Source of the DNA: Halorientalis salina
GTDB lineage: Archaea; Halobacteriota; Halobacteria; Halobacteriales; Haloarculaceae
DNA: 64,000 bases
NCBI RefSeq assembly: GCF_005049285.1
Contig: NZ_SOSC01000002.1
Location: 124,001-188,000, forward strand
Reading direction: 5' to 3'
Part shown: positions 7,199-16,033 of the stretch, piece by piece
How the letters are laid out: each line of letters starts with the position of its first letter
Position numbering within the stretch: the stretch's first letter is position 1
Notes under the pieces: generated by a model
What the model was told of the DNA's origin: nothing
Databases searched by the model: none
What the model saw: the letters and a program-made list of their open reading frames with translations, nothing else
Made by a program: the position numbers and the translations under genes

Positions 7199-8773
7199 TC
7201 AGTCGTCGTTACTCGTCGTGATATCGGCCGAGAGCCCCTGTGCCATCTCGATGTCTTTCGAGTTGTTGACCGTCCAGGCCGTCCGCTCGGTCACCGCCTC
7301 GATGACCTCCCGGGCCGATGGCGCGCCCTTTCCGGATTGCTTGACGCCGCCGAAGGGCAACTGGACCTCCGCGCCGATACACGGCAGGTTCGCGTAGGCC
7401 AGTCCCACCTCGGCGTGGTCCCGGTAGTAGTTGAGCTGGCGGTAGTCCTCGCTGACGATGGCCCCGGCGAGTCCGTAGGGCACGTCGTTGTGGATCTCCA
7501 GCGCCCGCTCGATGTCACCGCTGTAGGGGATCAGCGCGACGTGGGGGCCGAACACCTCCTCTTTGAGACAGCGGAGTTCGGGATCGTACTCGGTCTCGTA
7601 GACGAACGGGCCGACCCAGTGACCGTTCGCGAAGTCGCCGCTGCGCTCGCCGTGGTCGGCCGACACAGCCCCGCCCTCGGAAATCTCGTCGTCGGCGAGG
7701 TCGGCGCGGTCGACCAGCACGGTCACGCCTTCTTCGCGCGCGAGGTCGTTGTACTGGTGGAACTTCTCGACCTGGCTCTCCTCGATAACCGGTCCCATGA
7801 ACGTGTCCTCGTCGAGCGGATCGCCGACGGCCACGTCCTCGGCTAAGTCGACGAACCGGGCTTTGAACTCGTCGTAGACGTCCTCGTGGACGACCAGTCG
7901 CTCACTGGAGACGCAGCGCTGGCCGGTCGTCTTGAACGACGACATTACCGCTGAATGGACGGCGATGTCAAGATCGGCCTGCTCGGTGACGACGACAGCG
8001 TTTTTCCCGCCCATCTCCAGCGAGACCTCCCGTCCGGGTTCCCCACCTAATTTGTCCGCGATCCCGTGCCCGACCTCCGCCGAGCCGGTGAAGAGGACGG
8101 TGTCGACGCGGTCGTCCTCGACGATGGCGTTGCCGGCGTCGCCGAAGCCCTGCACCACGTTGAAGACGCCGTCGGGGATTCCCGCGTCGTCGAACATCTC
8201 CGCGACGATCTGGCCACACCACGGAGTCTGTTCGGCGGGCTTCCAGACGACCGTGTTGCCCTCGACCAGGGCGACGGCCATGTGCCAGAAGGGGATGGCG
8301 ACCGGGAAGTTCCACGGCGTGATACAGCCCACGACGCCCCGGGGTCGCCGGCGCATGTACGAGTCCTTGCTGGGGATTTCAGAGGGGACCACGTCGCCGT
8401 GTGGATGGCGAGCGTTGCCGGCAGCCCACTCGACCATGTGGTACGCCTCGACCACGTCGGCACGACCCTCCGAGATTTCCTTGCCGCACTCCCTGGTGAC
8501 GATCTCCCCGAGTTCGTCCGTGCGCTCGCGCAGTTCGTGGTAGATGTCCCAGAGGTGTTCGGCGCGGTCGATATAGGAGCGGTCGCGCCAGGACTCGAAG
8601 GCTCCCTCGGCGGCCTCGACAGCGCGTTGGACGTCCGTTTCCGTCGCTCGGTGGAACTCGGCCAGGGGTTCGCCCGTCGCCGGGTCGATGCTCTCGAAGG
8701 TCTCGGTCCCGCTGCCCGAAACCCACTCGCCGTCGATGTACTGCTCGTACTGGGGCTGTCCGTGCTGACTCAT
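7199..8773 (-). CDS. NAD(P)-dependent aldehyde dehydrogenase
   Basis: This 524-residue member of the aldehyde dehydrogenase superfamily oxidises an aldehyde to an acid with NAD(P)+. The general-base Glu lies in SLEMGGKNAVVV and the nucleophile Cys in TTGQRCVSSERLVV. The N-terminal part has ITPWNFPVAIPFW and the cofactor region FTGSAEVG. The C-terminal LPFGGVKQSGKGAPSA motif is also present. It most resembles the semialdehyde/α-ketoglutaric-semialdehyde group, but the substrate is unresolved. The start at 8773 (MSQHGQPQYEQYIDGEW) is preferred over an upstream GTG frame that adds non-homologous residues. Confidence 0.92.
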   Translation of the reverse strand: MSQHGQPQYEQYIDGEWVSGSGTETFESIDPATGEPLAEFHRATETDVQRAVEAAEGAFESWRDRSYIDRAEHLWDIYHELRERTDELGEIVTRECGKEISEGRADVVEAYHMVEWAAGNARHPHGDVVPSEIPSKDSYMRRRPRGVVGCITPWNFPVAIPFWHMAVALVEGNTVVWKPAEQTPWCGQIVAEMFDDAGIPDGVFNVVQGFGDAGNAIVEDDRVDTVLFTGSAEVGHGIADKLGGEPGREVSLEMGGKNAVVVTEQADLDIAVHSAVMSSFKTTGQRCVSSERLVVHEDVYDEFKARFVDLAEDVAVGDPLDEDTFMGPVIEESQVEKFHQYNDLAREEGVTVLVDRADLADDEISEGGAVSADHGERSGDFANGHWVGPFVYETEYDPELRCLKEEVFGPHVALIPYSGDIERALEIHNDVPYGLAGAIVSEDYRQLNYYRDHAEVGLAYANLPCIGAEVQLPFGGVKQSGKGAPSAREVIEAVTERTAWTVNNSKDIEMAQGLSADITTSNDD

Positions 8774-8903
8774 ACGATCACCGGCAAGAATTGCACGCCC
8801 GGTGTAAAAAAGGCATCTCCGTGGCTTCCGATCGCATCCGCGAAAAGACGGTGAGGTGACTTGTCCCCTGGTTTCAGGTACGTGGGTGGCTAACCGGAGA
8901 CGT

Positions 8904-9455
8904 ATGCCTCTCGATAGACGTGCCATCCTTCGACTCGGCAGCCTATCGCTGGCCGGTGTCGTCGCCGGTTGTGCCGATCAGGGCGGGGACGCGACTGAGA
9001 CGGGAACCGACGAACCCGTGGAGACGACCGAGATCACCGGGAATCCGGGCGGAATGGTGACGGACACCGAAACAACGGGATCGCCGAGCGGAGGAGGGAC
9101 TGAATCGCCGGGCGAAACGACGCCCGGGGCGGGGCCGCCCCTGCCGTCTGGCGAAGTCGTCGAGATGGACGGGACAGCCTTCGCCCCGATGGAGCTTTCG
9201 GTCGATCCCGTCACGGAAGTCCGGTGGGTGAATCGCGACGGGGTCCCACACGACGTGACCAGTGCGCAGTTCAACGACGGCGCGACGGCGTGGGAGTTCG
9301 AATCGGAGACCCTAGAACAGGACGAGGAGACGGCCTATACGTTCGAGGAGGCCGGCACGTACGAGTACTACTGTTCGATTCACGGTCAGTCGACGATGTG
9401 CGGCGTCGTGCTGGTCGGCGATGCTGAACGCGCCGGCTCGCTTCCGTGTGAGTGA
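8904..9455 (+). CDS. halocyanin-like blue copper lipoprotein
   Basis: This 183-residue secreted copper protein begins with an Arg-containing signal and the lipobox AGVVAGC near residue 22, so it is probably lipid-anchored. About 60 residues of Thr/Gly/Glu-rich linker follow. The cupredoxin domain (about 75-183) has His in DGVPHDVTS and the C-terminal ligand loop CSIHGQSTM (Cys, His, Met), giving a type 1 copper site. It should shuttle electrons outside the membrane. It is divergent from the aldehyde dehydrogenase gene, and the ATG at 8904 is the natural start of the signal sequence. Confidence 0.85.
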   Translation: MPLDRRAILRLGSLSLAGVVAGCADQGGDATETGTDEPVETTEITGNPGGMVTDTETTGSPSGGGTESPGETTPGAGPPLPSGEVVEMDGTAFAPMELSVDPVTEVRWVNRDGVPHDVTSAQFNDGATAWEFESETLEQDEETAYTFEEAGTYEYYCSIHGQSTMCGVVLVGDAERAGSLPCE

Positions 9456-9476
9456 CTAGTTCGTCGAGACTCCCGT

Positions 9477-10289
9477 TCACGTCCCGTTCGAGCTGGTCGC
9501 GGCTTTTTCGACCTCGCCTTTGACCGCGGCGGCGTCGAAGCTGTGGTCGGGGCGGATGTTGACGAAATCGAGGAACTCCCGAGCGGCCAGGAGTTCCTCG
9601 GGCGAGTACGCCGACAGCGCCGCTGCGACCGTCTCGCTCGCGCCGATGTGTGGCGTCAGCGACCCGAGCGCACACGCCACGTCGTAGCCGCGCGCGTCCT
9701 CGATGCGCCCGTCGCGGACGTTGGTCGCGTCGATGAAGTAGAGGCGGCCGTCCGCGACGAGGACGTTCTCCTCGCGGAGGTCCCCGTGGGCGAGCCCGTT
9801 GTCGTGCATCGTCGCGAGCGCCTCGAACAGCGCCGGCGCGTGGGACCGCACGGCGTCAGCGTCGAGTTGGTCGAGCGTCCGGAACGCAGGGAGGTACTCC
9901 ATGACGAGGACGCCCAGGCCGTCGACCTCGAACGCTTCCAGCGGTTCGGGGACGTTGAGACCCAGTTCGCGCATCCGTTTCGTCGCCGCGAGTTCGTGTT
10001 CGGCCATCTCGACCGGCGTGTCGAAGTGCTGAAAAAACCCCTCCGTCCCGCTGGAGAAGGCACCGAGGTTGCGCCCGGCCGTAAACAGCGCGTGGACCAG
10101 CGAGTTCTGCTCGGAGGTGACCTTGACGAACAACTGGTCGTCGACGACCAGCGGCGTCGACAGCCAGTTGTCGGCATCGAGGAACTCGACGCTGCCGTCC
10201 GGAAGGTCGTAGCGGTCACAGACTTCCTCGACGACGGGATTGAGGCGCTCCCTGGAGACGCGCCCGCGAAGCAGCCGACGAATAGCCAT
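9477..10289 (-). CDS. RIO-like atypical protein kinase
   Basis: This 270-residue kinase-fold protein has a catalytic loop HGDLREENVLV near residue 196 and the metal-binding FIDATN near 214, as in RIO1-type atypical kinases. An N-terminal ATP-binding region includes LFVKVTSEQN with the candidate Lys, and MEYLPAFRTL is the hinge. Substrates are unknown; RIO proteins often act in ribosome maturation. I chose the ATG at 10289 because MAIRRLLRG begins the conserved region. It is divergent from nth with 119 bases between starts. Confidence 0.82.
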   Translation of the reverse strand: MAIRRLLRGRVSRERLNPVVEEVCDRYDLPDGSVEFLDADNWLSTPLVVDDQLFVKVTSEQNSLVHALFTAGRNLGAFSSGTEGFFQHFDTPVEMAEHELAATKRMRELGLNVPEPLEAFEVDGLGVLVMEYLPAFRTLDQLDADAVRSHAPALFEALATMHDNGLAHGDLREENVLVADGRLYFIDATNVRDGRIEDARGYDVACALGSLTPHIGASETVAAALSAYSPEELLAAREFLDFVNIRPDHSFDAAAVKGEVEKAATSSNGT

Positions 10290-10408
10290 ACACCCACGAG
10301 AAGCACACCCACGGGTATATCCCTTCGGTCTGGCCACCAGGGACCGGCCCAGCGGGCGACGGACGCGGAACCCGACACGCCCAAGTTCTGGCCGGCCACG
10401 GTTCCGGT

Positions 10409-11092
10409 ATGGGCACACCGCTGGAGCCGCGAGAACGGCAGGTTCAGGAAGTCATCGACCGCCTCCACGAGGCATATCCGGACTCGACGATCTCGCTTAC
10501 CTTCTCGAACCGCCTCGAACTGCTCGTCGCCGTCGTCCTCTCGGCGCAGTGTACCGACGAGCGCGTCAACAAGGTCACGGCGGACCTCTTCGAGAAGTAC
10601 GAGACCCCTGAGGACTACGCCGAGGTCGATCAGGACGAACTCGCCGAGGACCTGAACTCGGTGACCTACTACAACAACAAGGCGGGCTACATCAGGGACG
10701 CCTGTCGGAAAATGATCGACGAACACGACGGCGAGGTCCCCGATACGATGGACGAACTGACCGACCTCCCGGGCGTCGGTCGGAAGACGGCGAACGTCGT
10801 CCTCCAGCACGGCCACGATATCGTCGAGGGCATCGTCGTCGACACGCACGTCCAGCGGCTCACGCGCCGACTGGGCATCACCGAAGCGGAGCGACCGCCC
10901 GCTATCGAGGAGGACCTGTTACCCGTCGTTCCCGAGGCGGAGTGGCAGGCGTTCACGCACCTGCTCATCAGTCACGGCCGCGCGACCTGTACCGCGCGCA
11001 ACCCGGACTGTGCGGACTGCGTGCTCGCGGACCTGTGTCCCTCGGCGAAGGGCGACAGCGACGTCGACCTCGCCAGCGGCGACGCGTGGTAA
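10409..11092 (+). CDS. nth: endonuclease III
   Basis: This 227-residue bifunctional DNA glycosylase/AP lyase removes oxidised pyrimidines in base-excision repair. The helix-hairpin-helix LPGVGRKTANVV (near residue 123) contains the catalytic Lys, and the Asp is in VVDTHVQRL. The C-terminal iron-sulphur loop has the exact C-x6-C-x2-C-x5-C spacing (from CTARNPDC to ADLC). The length is normal, and the ATG at 10409 starts MGTPLEPRE. It is a single gene with a long unoccupied stretch downstream. Confidence 0.95.
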   Translation: MGTPLEPRERQVQEVIDRLHEAYPDSTISLTFSNRLELLVAVVLSAQCTDERVNKVTADLFEKYETPEDYAEVDQDELAEDLNSVTYYNNKAGYIRDACRKMIDEHDGEVPDTMDELTDLPGVGRKTANVVLQHGHDIVEGIVVDTHVQRLTRRLGITEAERPPAIEEDLLPVVPEAEWQAFTHLLISHGRATCTARNPDCADCVLADLCPSAKGDSDVDLASGDAW

Positions 11093-11604
11093 GCGCGTGC
11101 TACCGCCAAGAACGAACGAGTTACTCCGGCTAGTCCGATCATAATCGGTTTCGGGCGACGTGGAACGTAGCTGGATGTAACCTGGGCTAATCGGCCACTA
11201 TATCGCCACCAAAGTTTCGAAAGTCGAAAAAACGATTAATGCAGTAGCAGATCGCTACTCGAGTGTAGGGTCGATAGGAAGATCCTACGAGACGAGCAAT
11301 GGTCGGCAGCACGGCGGTCGGGGCTCACATCTCGGGCAGGTCCCGGCATGGTTGTATCACGGTCGACGACGAAACTGTCGCACATGGGCATCAACTGCCC
11401 CGTTCCGCCGTTCGCTGTGCTGTAGGCCGGTCGGTTTCCGACGACTCGGTCGCTTCGGAGCGTCTGCGGACGAACCATCTGACCCCCAAACCAATCCGCG
11501 ATTCGGAACTACCACACAGTCCCTGTCACGTTCCCGTTGTATTCTCCTCTCTCCCGCTGACGGGTCGGTCGGACCTCCCGACCGGCGACCCCCAGGCCAA
11601 CGCC
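11093..11604. other. intergenic stretch without a convincing gene
   Basis: These 512 bases hold no frame I would call. The segment 11130-11260 is more AT-rich than its surroundings. It contains small inverted repeats (CCGAT/ATCGG at 11135-11148; GTAGC/GCTAC near 11243-11257) and TATA-like runs (CACTATATCG, AACGATTAATG). It could carry a small RNA or promoter debris. The weak minus-strand frame at 11236-11478 has no recognisable protein character. Confidence 0.45.
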
Positions 11605-12093
11605 CTAGACGATCCAGTATTTGAGCAGATAGCGAGCGACGCCGACCAGGTACGCGAGGATCCAGAAGAACACGTAGCCGAAGACGCCGATGCGGATGCG
11701 TCGGCGGAAAAACTGGAGGCGGTCGCTCCCGATCTCGTCCAGCATGACGTCCTCGTCGTAGTCGTGATAGAGATCGTGTTCGTATTTAGCGCGGAACACG
11801 CGGACGATCCCGGTGAAGCCGAACGCCAACATCGCGTACGCCTGGAGACCGAGAAACGCGTGGATGGCGGCGAAGCCGTTGAGTTGCGAGATCAGGCGGG
11901 GAAGCATCCAGAACAAAAGCGGAATCGTCGTCAGGGCCAGTCCGGTCACGATGAATTTCAGGTGATAGACGAGCACGCTCCAGGTGACGTGCTCGGTATC
12001 GATCATGATCCAGGCACCGTAGAGAAAACAGGGAAAACTGAGCGTCACCGAGAGGAGAACGAGCGTCGCGATCGTCGTTTCCGACAGGGCCAT
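11605..12093 (-). CDS. haloarchaeal four-span membrane protein (DUF7321-type)
   Basis: This 162-residue integral membrane protein has hydrophobic spans at about residues 8-30, 40-65, 75-100 and 130-158, with a charged cytoplasmic-type loop (AKYEHDLYHDYDEDV) before the last. It lies beside the cytochrome b/Rieske cluster, divergent from the DUF7319-type gene. I recall this family accompanying haloarchaeal bc complexes; no catalytic motif or haem-ligand pair is evident. A role in assembly or as an accessory subunit is inference from position. Confidence 0.72.
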   Translation of the reverse strand: MALSETTIATLVLLSVTLSFPCFLYGAWIMIDTEHVTWSVLVYHLKFIVTGLALTTIPLLFWMLPRLISQLNGFAAIHAFLGLQAYAMLAFGFTGIVRVFRAKYEHDLYHDYDEDVMLDEIGSDRLQFFRRRIRIGVFGYVFFWILAYLVGVARYLLKYWIV

Positions 12094-12229
12094 GCCCGGA
12101 CGTACGGACGAAGTTCGTTAAAGCGTGCCGAAACGGCCCGTTCGTCCCGAGTACGGGGCCCACCGGACCGAAGTCTGCGCTCGGGGACAACCGTCACGCT
12201 AAGGGGCATCGCGCCCGAACAGACAGCTA

Positions 12230-13099
12230 ATGAGTGACGCCTCCGACGAGCGGGCTGGCGACGAGCAGGGGGCCGCCGGACCTGCGGACGCTGATGAAGA
12301 CGCCCCGACGGAGGAAATCTCGACCGAGCAGCTCCGCCAGCAGGTCGAGGAAAAGTACGATTTCGAGGAGTTCGGGCCCGACGACATGGCGGAGATGAGC
12401 GCCGACGAGTGGGAGGCGGCGTTCGATCCGGACACGTGGATCACGGGCGAGGAACTCCTAGACCGCGTCGAAGCCGACCTGAAGTACAGAGTCGTGATTC
12501 GGGACGTGTTCGCCCGGGTCGAACGGCTCGCGGACGGTCGGGTCCTCGCCTACTCCGACGAGGGGTACGCGACAGTCCACCCCGACGGCACCGTCGAGGG
12601 GCACGGGACAGTATTGCGCGACGTGAAACCCGTCGTCGCGCTGTGTTCCATGGAGGAGTACGACGTTCCGGAGATGCCCGAAGGAGAGATCCTCCCCCAG
12701 CCTACGGAGGTGCCCGAGGGGAGCGGCGAACTCGGGAACATCGTGATGCAGGTCATCGCCGGCGTGCAAGTGCTCGCGGGGCTCGGGTTGCTCCTGTCGT
12801 GGCTCCTGTTCGCCATCGGCGTCCTCCAGCCACCGACGAACAGCGTGGGTCAGGACGCGAACCTCACGCTGATGGTGCTGGCGGGCCTCGCGTTCCTGGC
12901 GGTCGGGATCCTGTTGTTCGGCGTCGTCGCGAACGCGCGTCTCTCCGATAAGTTCCGGGCCGAGGAGTATCGCAACCGGCTGCGCGCGATCGGTCTGGAG
13001 TCGGGCGAGCGTCCGGATTTCCTCCCGATCGAGGACGACGAGTGGGTCGGTGACGAACCGAACCGGCTCGAGACGGGCACGGAGACGGCCGACGAGTGA
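12230..13099 (+). CDS. haloarchaeal membrane protein of bc-complex cluster (DUF7319-type)
   Basis: This 289-residue protein begins with an acidic region rich in Asp and Glu. It continues into a soluble domain (about 40-160) containing DVFARVERLADGRVLAYSDEGYA, and two membrane spans near 175-200 and 215-238. The C-terminus is again acidic. Function is unknown, but it precedes the halocyanin gene of the respiratory cluster on the same strand. The family name is from memory. The gap to the halocyanin ATG holds that gene's own promoter. Confidence 0.72.
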   Translation: MSDASDERAGDEQGAAGPADADEDAPTEEISTEQLRQQVEEKYDFEEFGPDDMAEMSADEWEAAFDPDTWITGEELLDRVEADLKYRVVIRDVFARVERLADGRVLAYSDEGYATVHPDGTVEGHGTVLRDVKPVVALCSMEEYDVPEMPEGEILPQPTEVPEGSGELGNIVMQVIAGVQVLAGLGLLLSWLLFAIGVLQPPTNSVGQDANLTLMVLAGLAFLAVGILLFGVVANARLSDKFRAEEYRNRLRAIGLESGERPDFLPIEDDEWVGDEPNRLETGTETADE

Positions 13100-13212
13100 C
13101 TCGAGCCGTGAGGAGGGATCGAGGGGCGCGAAGACGGCATCGGCGACCGAGAACGGCAAGAATAGGAAACACCACGTTAGCAGTTCAGTACGGTTCCTGC
13201 CGGCGTATTCGG

Positions 13213-13230
13213 TGGGTTTATACAAACCCA
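13213..13230 (+). promoter_or_regulatory. TATA box inside a palindrome, bc-complex cluster promoter
   Basis: The perfect 7-bp inverted repeat TGGGTTT (13213-13219) / AAACCCA (13224-13230), with a four-base centre, encloses the TATA-like TTTATACAA. The box lies about 24 bases from the ATG at 13245, so the transcript is probably leaderless. A palindrome over a TATA box would suit a repressor competing with TBP; that role is inferred. Confidence 0.55.
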
Positions 13231-13244
13231 GTTCTGAGTTTTTG

Positions 13245-13937
13245 ATGTATATGAACAGGCGGGACTTTCTCCGAACTGCCGGCGGGGCTGCCGGCGCTAC
13301 CGCCGCGGTGTCTGCCAGCGCAGGCACAGCCGTCGCTCAAGAGGGCAACGAGACAAGCGGCAACGAAACGAGCGGAGGTGGCGGAGGCAGCGAGCCCGCG
13401 GGCCCACCTGATTTCGGTGGCTACCTAGACGGGGCGAACAACTACAACGGCGAAGTCGCCGACGAGACGGGCAGTGACACGGTGACCGTTCAGGTCGGCG
13501 CGGGCGACGGGCTGGCGTTCGGCCCGGCGGCCGTCCACGTCGACAACGGCGCGACCGTCCAGTGGGAGTGGACCGGCGAAGGCGGTGCCCACAACGTCGT
13601 CGCCGACGACGGCTCCTTCGAGTCGGGCAGCGCGGTCGACACGACCGGCGTCGAATTCGAGCACACCTTCGAGGAAGACGGGATCTACAACTACTACTGC
13701 CAGCCACACGAGGCCAGTGGTATGTTGGGCTCCGTCGTCGTCGGGACCGACTACCCGACGGCAGCGGCCGAAGGCGGCGAATCCGGACCCAACACCGACC
13801 CCACGCACATGGGCGTGCCGTTCCAGGCACACTGGGTCGGGATCGCGACGATACTGATGATGTTCGTGTCGCTCATCTTCACGTTCTTCCTGCTGAAGTA
13901 CGGCGAATCGCCGCACGCGAAAGGAGGGAACGACTAA
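13245..13937 (+). CDS. membrane-anchored halocyanin
   Basis: This 230-residue blue copper protein has a twin-arginine signal (RRDFLRTAGG) ending near AVAQ, then an Asn/Gly/Ser linker with NET sequons. The cupredoxin domain carries ligands His in GGAHNVVADD and the CQPHEASGM loop (Cys, His, Met). A C-terminal span (WVGIATILMMFVSLIFTFF, about 198-218) anchors it in the membrane. It is the first gene of the Rieske/cytochrome b operon, so it probably takes electrons from that complex. ATG codons at 13245 and 13251 are both possible; promoter spacing allows either. Confidence 0.88.
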   Translation: MYMNRRDFLRTAGGAAGATAAVSASAGTAVAQEGNETSGNETSGGGGGSEPAGPPDFGGYLDGANNYNGEVADETGSDTVTVQVGAGDGLAFGPAAVHVDNGATVQWEWTGEGGAHNVVADDGSFESGSAVDTTGVEFEHTFEEDGIYNYYCQPHEASGMLGSVVVGTDYPTAAAEGGESGPNTDPTHMGVPFQAHWVGIATILMMFVSLIFTFFLLKYGESPHAKGGND

Positions 13938-13938
13938 C

Positions 13939-14325
13939 ATGTCATCCGAAGGCAGCAGTTACGGAGACATTCACAGGTACGAACCGCCCCGCGAAAGCAC
14001 GGCAGCAGCACTCGCGATCGTCCTCCTGACGGTCGTCGAGGTCGTGTTCGTCGGACTGTTCACCTACGGACTCGTGTCCGGATGGGCACTGAGCGAGTTC
14101 GGCAACATGTACATGGGCGGTATCCTGGCAGTCATCTTCATCGACCTCGCCTTCATCCTGATGCTGTACCGGAAGGAGTTCCTGCCGGACGTGATGATCG
14201 TCAAGAAGCGACGACGCAAGTGGGAAGACCTCTACGTTCGTCAGGACGACATCGACGGAACCCCGTTCATGGAGGACCCCTGGGAGGGCGTCAAGCGGGC
14301 GCTCTACCCCTACTACAAGAAATAA
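13939..14325 (+). CDS. haloarchaeal small membrane protein of bc cluster (DUF7318-type)
   Basis: This 128-residue protein has two membrane spans (about 22-45 and 56-78) and a basic, Tyr-containing C-terminal tail with KKRRRKWEDLYVRQDD. It starts one base after the halocyanin stop and is followed three bases later by the Rieske gene, so it is translated as part of that operon. No redox motif is visible. I infer an accessory subunit or assembly factor for the cytochrome complex; the family number is recalled, not computed. Confidence 0.75.
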   Translation: MSSEGSSYGDIHRYEPPRESTAAALAIVLLTVVEVVFVGLFTYGLVSGWALSEFGNMYMGGILAVIFIDLAFILMLYRKEFLPDVMIVKKRRRKWEDLYVRQDDIDGTPFMEDPWEGVKRALYPYYKK

Positions 14326-14328
14326 ATC

Positions 14329-15222
14329 ATGCCACTAGACGAAGACAAATATCCGAAAGAGACAGGACGACGCCGGTTCGTGAAGGGCGTCGTCGGTAGT
14401 GCAACGCTCGCAAGCGTCGGTGTCGGTGGCGCGGCCGCCCTGGACACGGTGACGTCGCCGACCGGTGTCGGCGGCGGTATCACCCAGTTCGTCGGCATCG
14501 AGAACACCGACGGGCCCGCACCGCGCGGCATGCCGATCATCCCGATCCAGATCGAGAACGGCGAACTCAAGGGAATGTGGCCGTCGGTCCAGGAAGAAAC
14601 CCAAGGGGGCCAGACGGTCAAGGTCGCAAAGGAGCAGTTCGGCGGCATGGAGTACTCGAACGCCTGGTTCCAGTACTGCGGCGTCCAGAACTACGAGGGA
14701 CTCGCCCCGGAAGCCGACCAGGACAACTTCTTCCGTTCGATCGGGTCGCCCAACTTCGAGTGGCAGGCAGAGGCCAAGGAGGGCGGGGAAAAACTCCTCG
14801 TTTCGGACTTCGATGACTACGAGGAGTGGGGCAACGGCATCGGGGCCGACGGCGTCGGCAAACCGGCCGAAGCCCGGTGGCGCTCCGAGGGCGACGTGCA
14901 GACGCTGACAGTCCAGATCATTCGGAGCACGAAGGTCGAAGAGATCGCGAACGGCAACGTCGAACTGGACGACCCCAACGCACAGGAGTTCTTCCAGGCC
15001 GCGACCGACCAGGGCTTCATCGCCTGGCTCAACAAGTGTACACACTTCTGTTGCGTGCCGGGATTCAAGACCCAGACCGGGAGTGCGAAGTTCGGCGCCG
15101 AAAACGACGTGTACTGTCAGTGCCACCAGTCGATCTACGACCCGTTCAATCCGGTCAGCAGCCAGTTCGTCGCGCTGCCGCGTCCCGAAAGCGACGGCGG
15201 CAGCGAGGAGGGAGGCGAGTAA
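14329..15222 (+). CDS. Rieske iron-sulphur subunit of quinol-cytochrome c/halocyanin reductase
   Basis: This 297-residue protein carries the Rieske 2Fe-2S cluster of a bc-type complex. Cluster-binding motifs are CTHFC near residue 236 and CQCHQ near residue 263, giving two Cys and two His ligands; additional Cys residues follow each box as in disulphide-stabilised Rieske proteins. The N-terminus has a twin-Arg signal-anchor (RRRFVKGVVGSA). It transfers electrons from quinol oxidation to the downstream carrier, here probably halocyanin. Cytochrome b follows after three bases. Confidence 0.93.
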   Translation: MPLDEDKYPKETGRRRFVKGVVGSATLASVGVGGAAALDTVTSPTGVGGGITQFVGIENTDGPAPRGMPIIPIQIENGELKGMWPSVQEETQGGQTVKVAKEQFGGMEYSNAWFQYCGVQNYEGLAPEADQDNFFRSIGSPNFEWQAEAKEGGEKLLVSDFDDYEEWGNGIGADGVGKPAEARWRSEGDVQTLTVQIIRSTKVEEIANGNVELDDPNAQEFFQAATDQGFIAWLNKCTHFCCVPGFKTQTGSAKFGAENDVYCQCHQSIYDPFNPVSSQFVALPRPESDGGSEEGGE

Positions 15223-15225
15223 CGA

Positions 15226-16029
15226 ATGAGTCTGGAAAAGAAAGACGAACACGATCACGAAGGCTGGATGGAAGAGCGCGACCTGACGGCCGTCGAAGAG
15301 CGCTACCTGGCCATCCTGATGTGGCTCGACAAGCGGCTCCGCCTGGTCGACTACCTAGAGCTGCTGGAGGACATGTACTACAAAGTCAACCTCCAGATGC
15401 CCAAGAGCCACACGGAGCAGTACGGGCTTGACAACAAGTTCTGGTACTGGTACCCGCTGTACGCGCTCGGGTCCTTTTCGACGTTAGCGTACCTAATAGC
15501 CGCAGTATCCGGTGCGTTACTGGGCTTTTACTACGCCCCAGCCGCGGCCGCTTCCGCCGGTGATCCGACGGTCGCGTACACCTCGGTCACGTCGATCATG
15601 GTCGACCTGAACTTCGGGTACATGCTCCGGAGCATCCACCGGTGGTCGGCACAGGTGATGACGGCGGCCGTGTTCCTGCACATGCTCCGTGTGTACTTCA
15701 CGGGCGCGTACAAGGAACCCCGAGAGCTGAACTGGATCATCGGCATCGTGCTCATCTCGATGACGATGGTGTTCGGATACACCGGCTACCTGCTCCCCTG
15801 GAACCAGCTGTCCTACTGGGCAGGGCAGATCGGTGTCGAGATGGCGCTGTCGATCCCGCTCGCCGGCGAATGGGTCGCACAGCTGATGTTCGGCGGATTC
15901 ACGCTGACGCAGGCCACGTTGCAGCGGATGTACATCCTGCACGTGTTCTTCCTGCCGTTCCTCGTGACCGCGCTCATCGCAGTCCACATCGGCATCGTCT
16001 GGATGCAGGGCATCGCGGAACCCCACTAA
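15226..16029 (+). CDS. cytochrome b, N-terminal (b6-type) subunit
   Basis: This 267-residue integral membrane haem protein corresponds to the N-terminal four helices of cytochrome b. Two pairs of haem ligands are visible: H-x13-H in IHRWSAQVMTAAVFLHM and H-x14-H in LHVFFLPFLVTALIAVHIG. The x14 spacing in the second pair is that of cytochrome b6 rather than mitochondrial cytochrome b. About 65 soluble residues precede the first span. It receives the low-potential electron from quinol. The C-terminal half is encoded by the next gene, four bases downstream. Confidence 0.93.
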   Translation: MSLEKKDEHDHEGWMEERDLTAVEERYLAILMWLDKRLRLVDYLELLEDMYYKVNLQMPKSHTEQYGLDNKFWYWYPLYALGSFSTLAYLIAAVSGALLGFYYAPAAAASAGDPTVAYTSVTSIMVDLNFGYMLRSIHRWSAQVMTAAVFLHMLRVYFTGAYKEPRELNWIIGIVLISMTMVFGYTGYLLPWNQLSYWAGQIGVEMALSIPLAGEWVAQLMFGGFTLTQATLQRMYILHVFFLPFLVTALIAVHIGIVWMQGIAEPH

Positions 16030-16033
16030 TACA

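Noticed and set aside
11299-12237. 312-residue plus-strand frame
   Set aside because: Its second half is antisense to the four-span membrane gene and its first half lies in unoccupied spacer without protein character.
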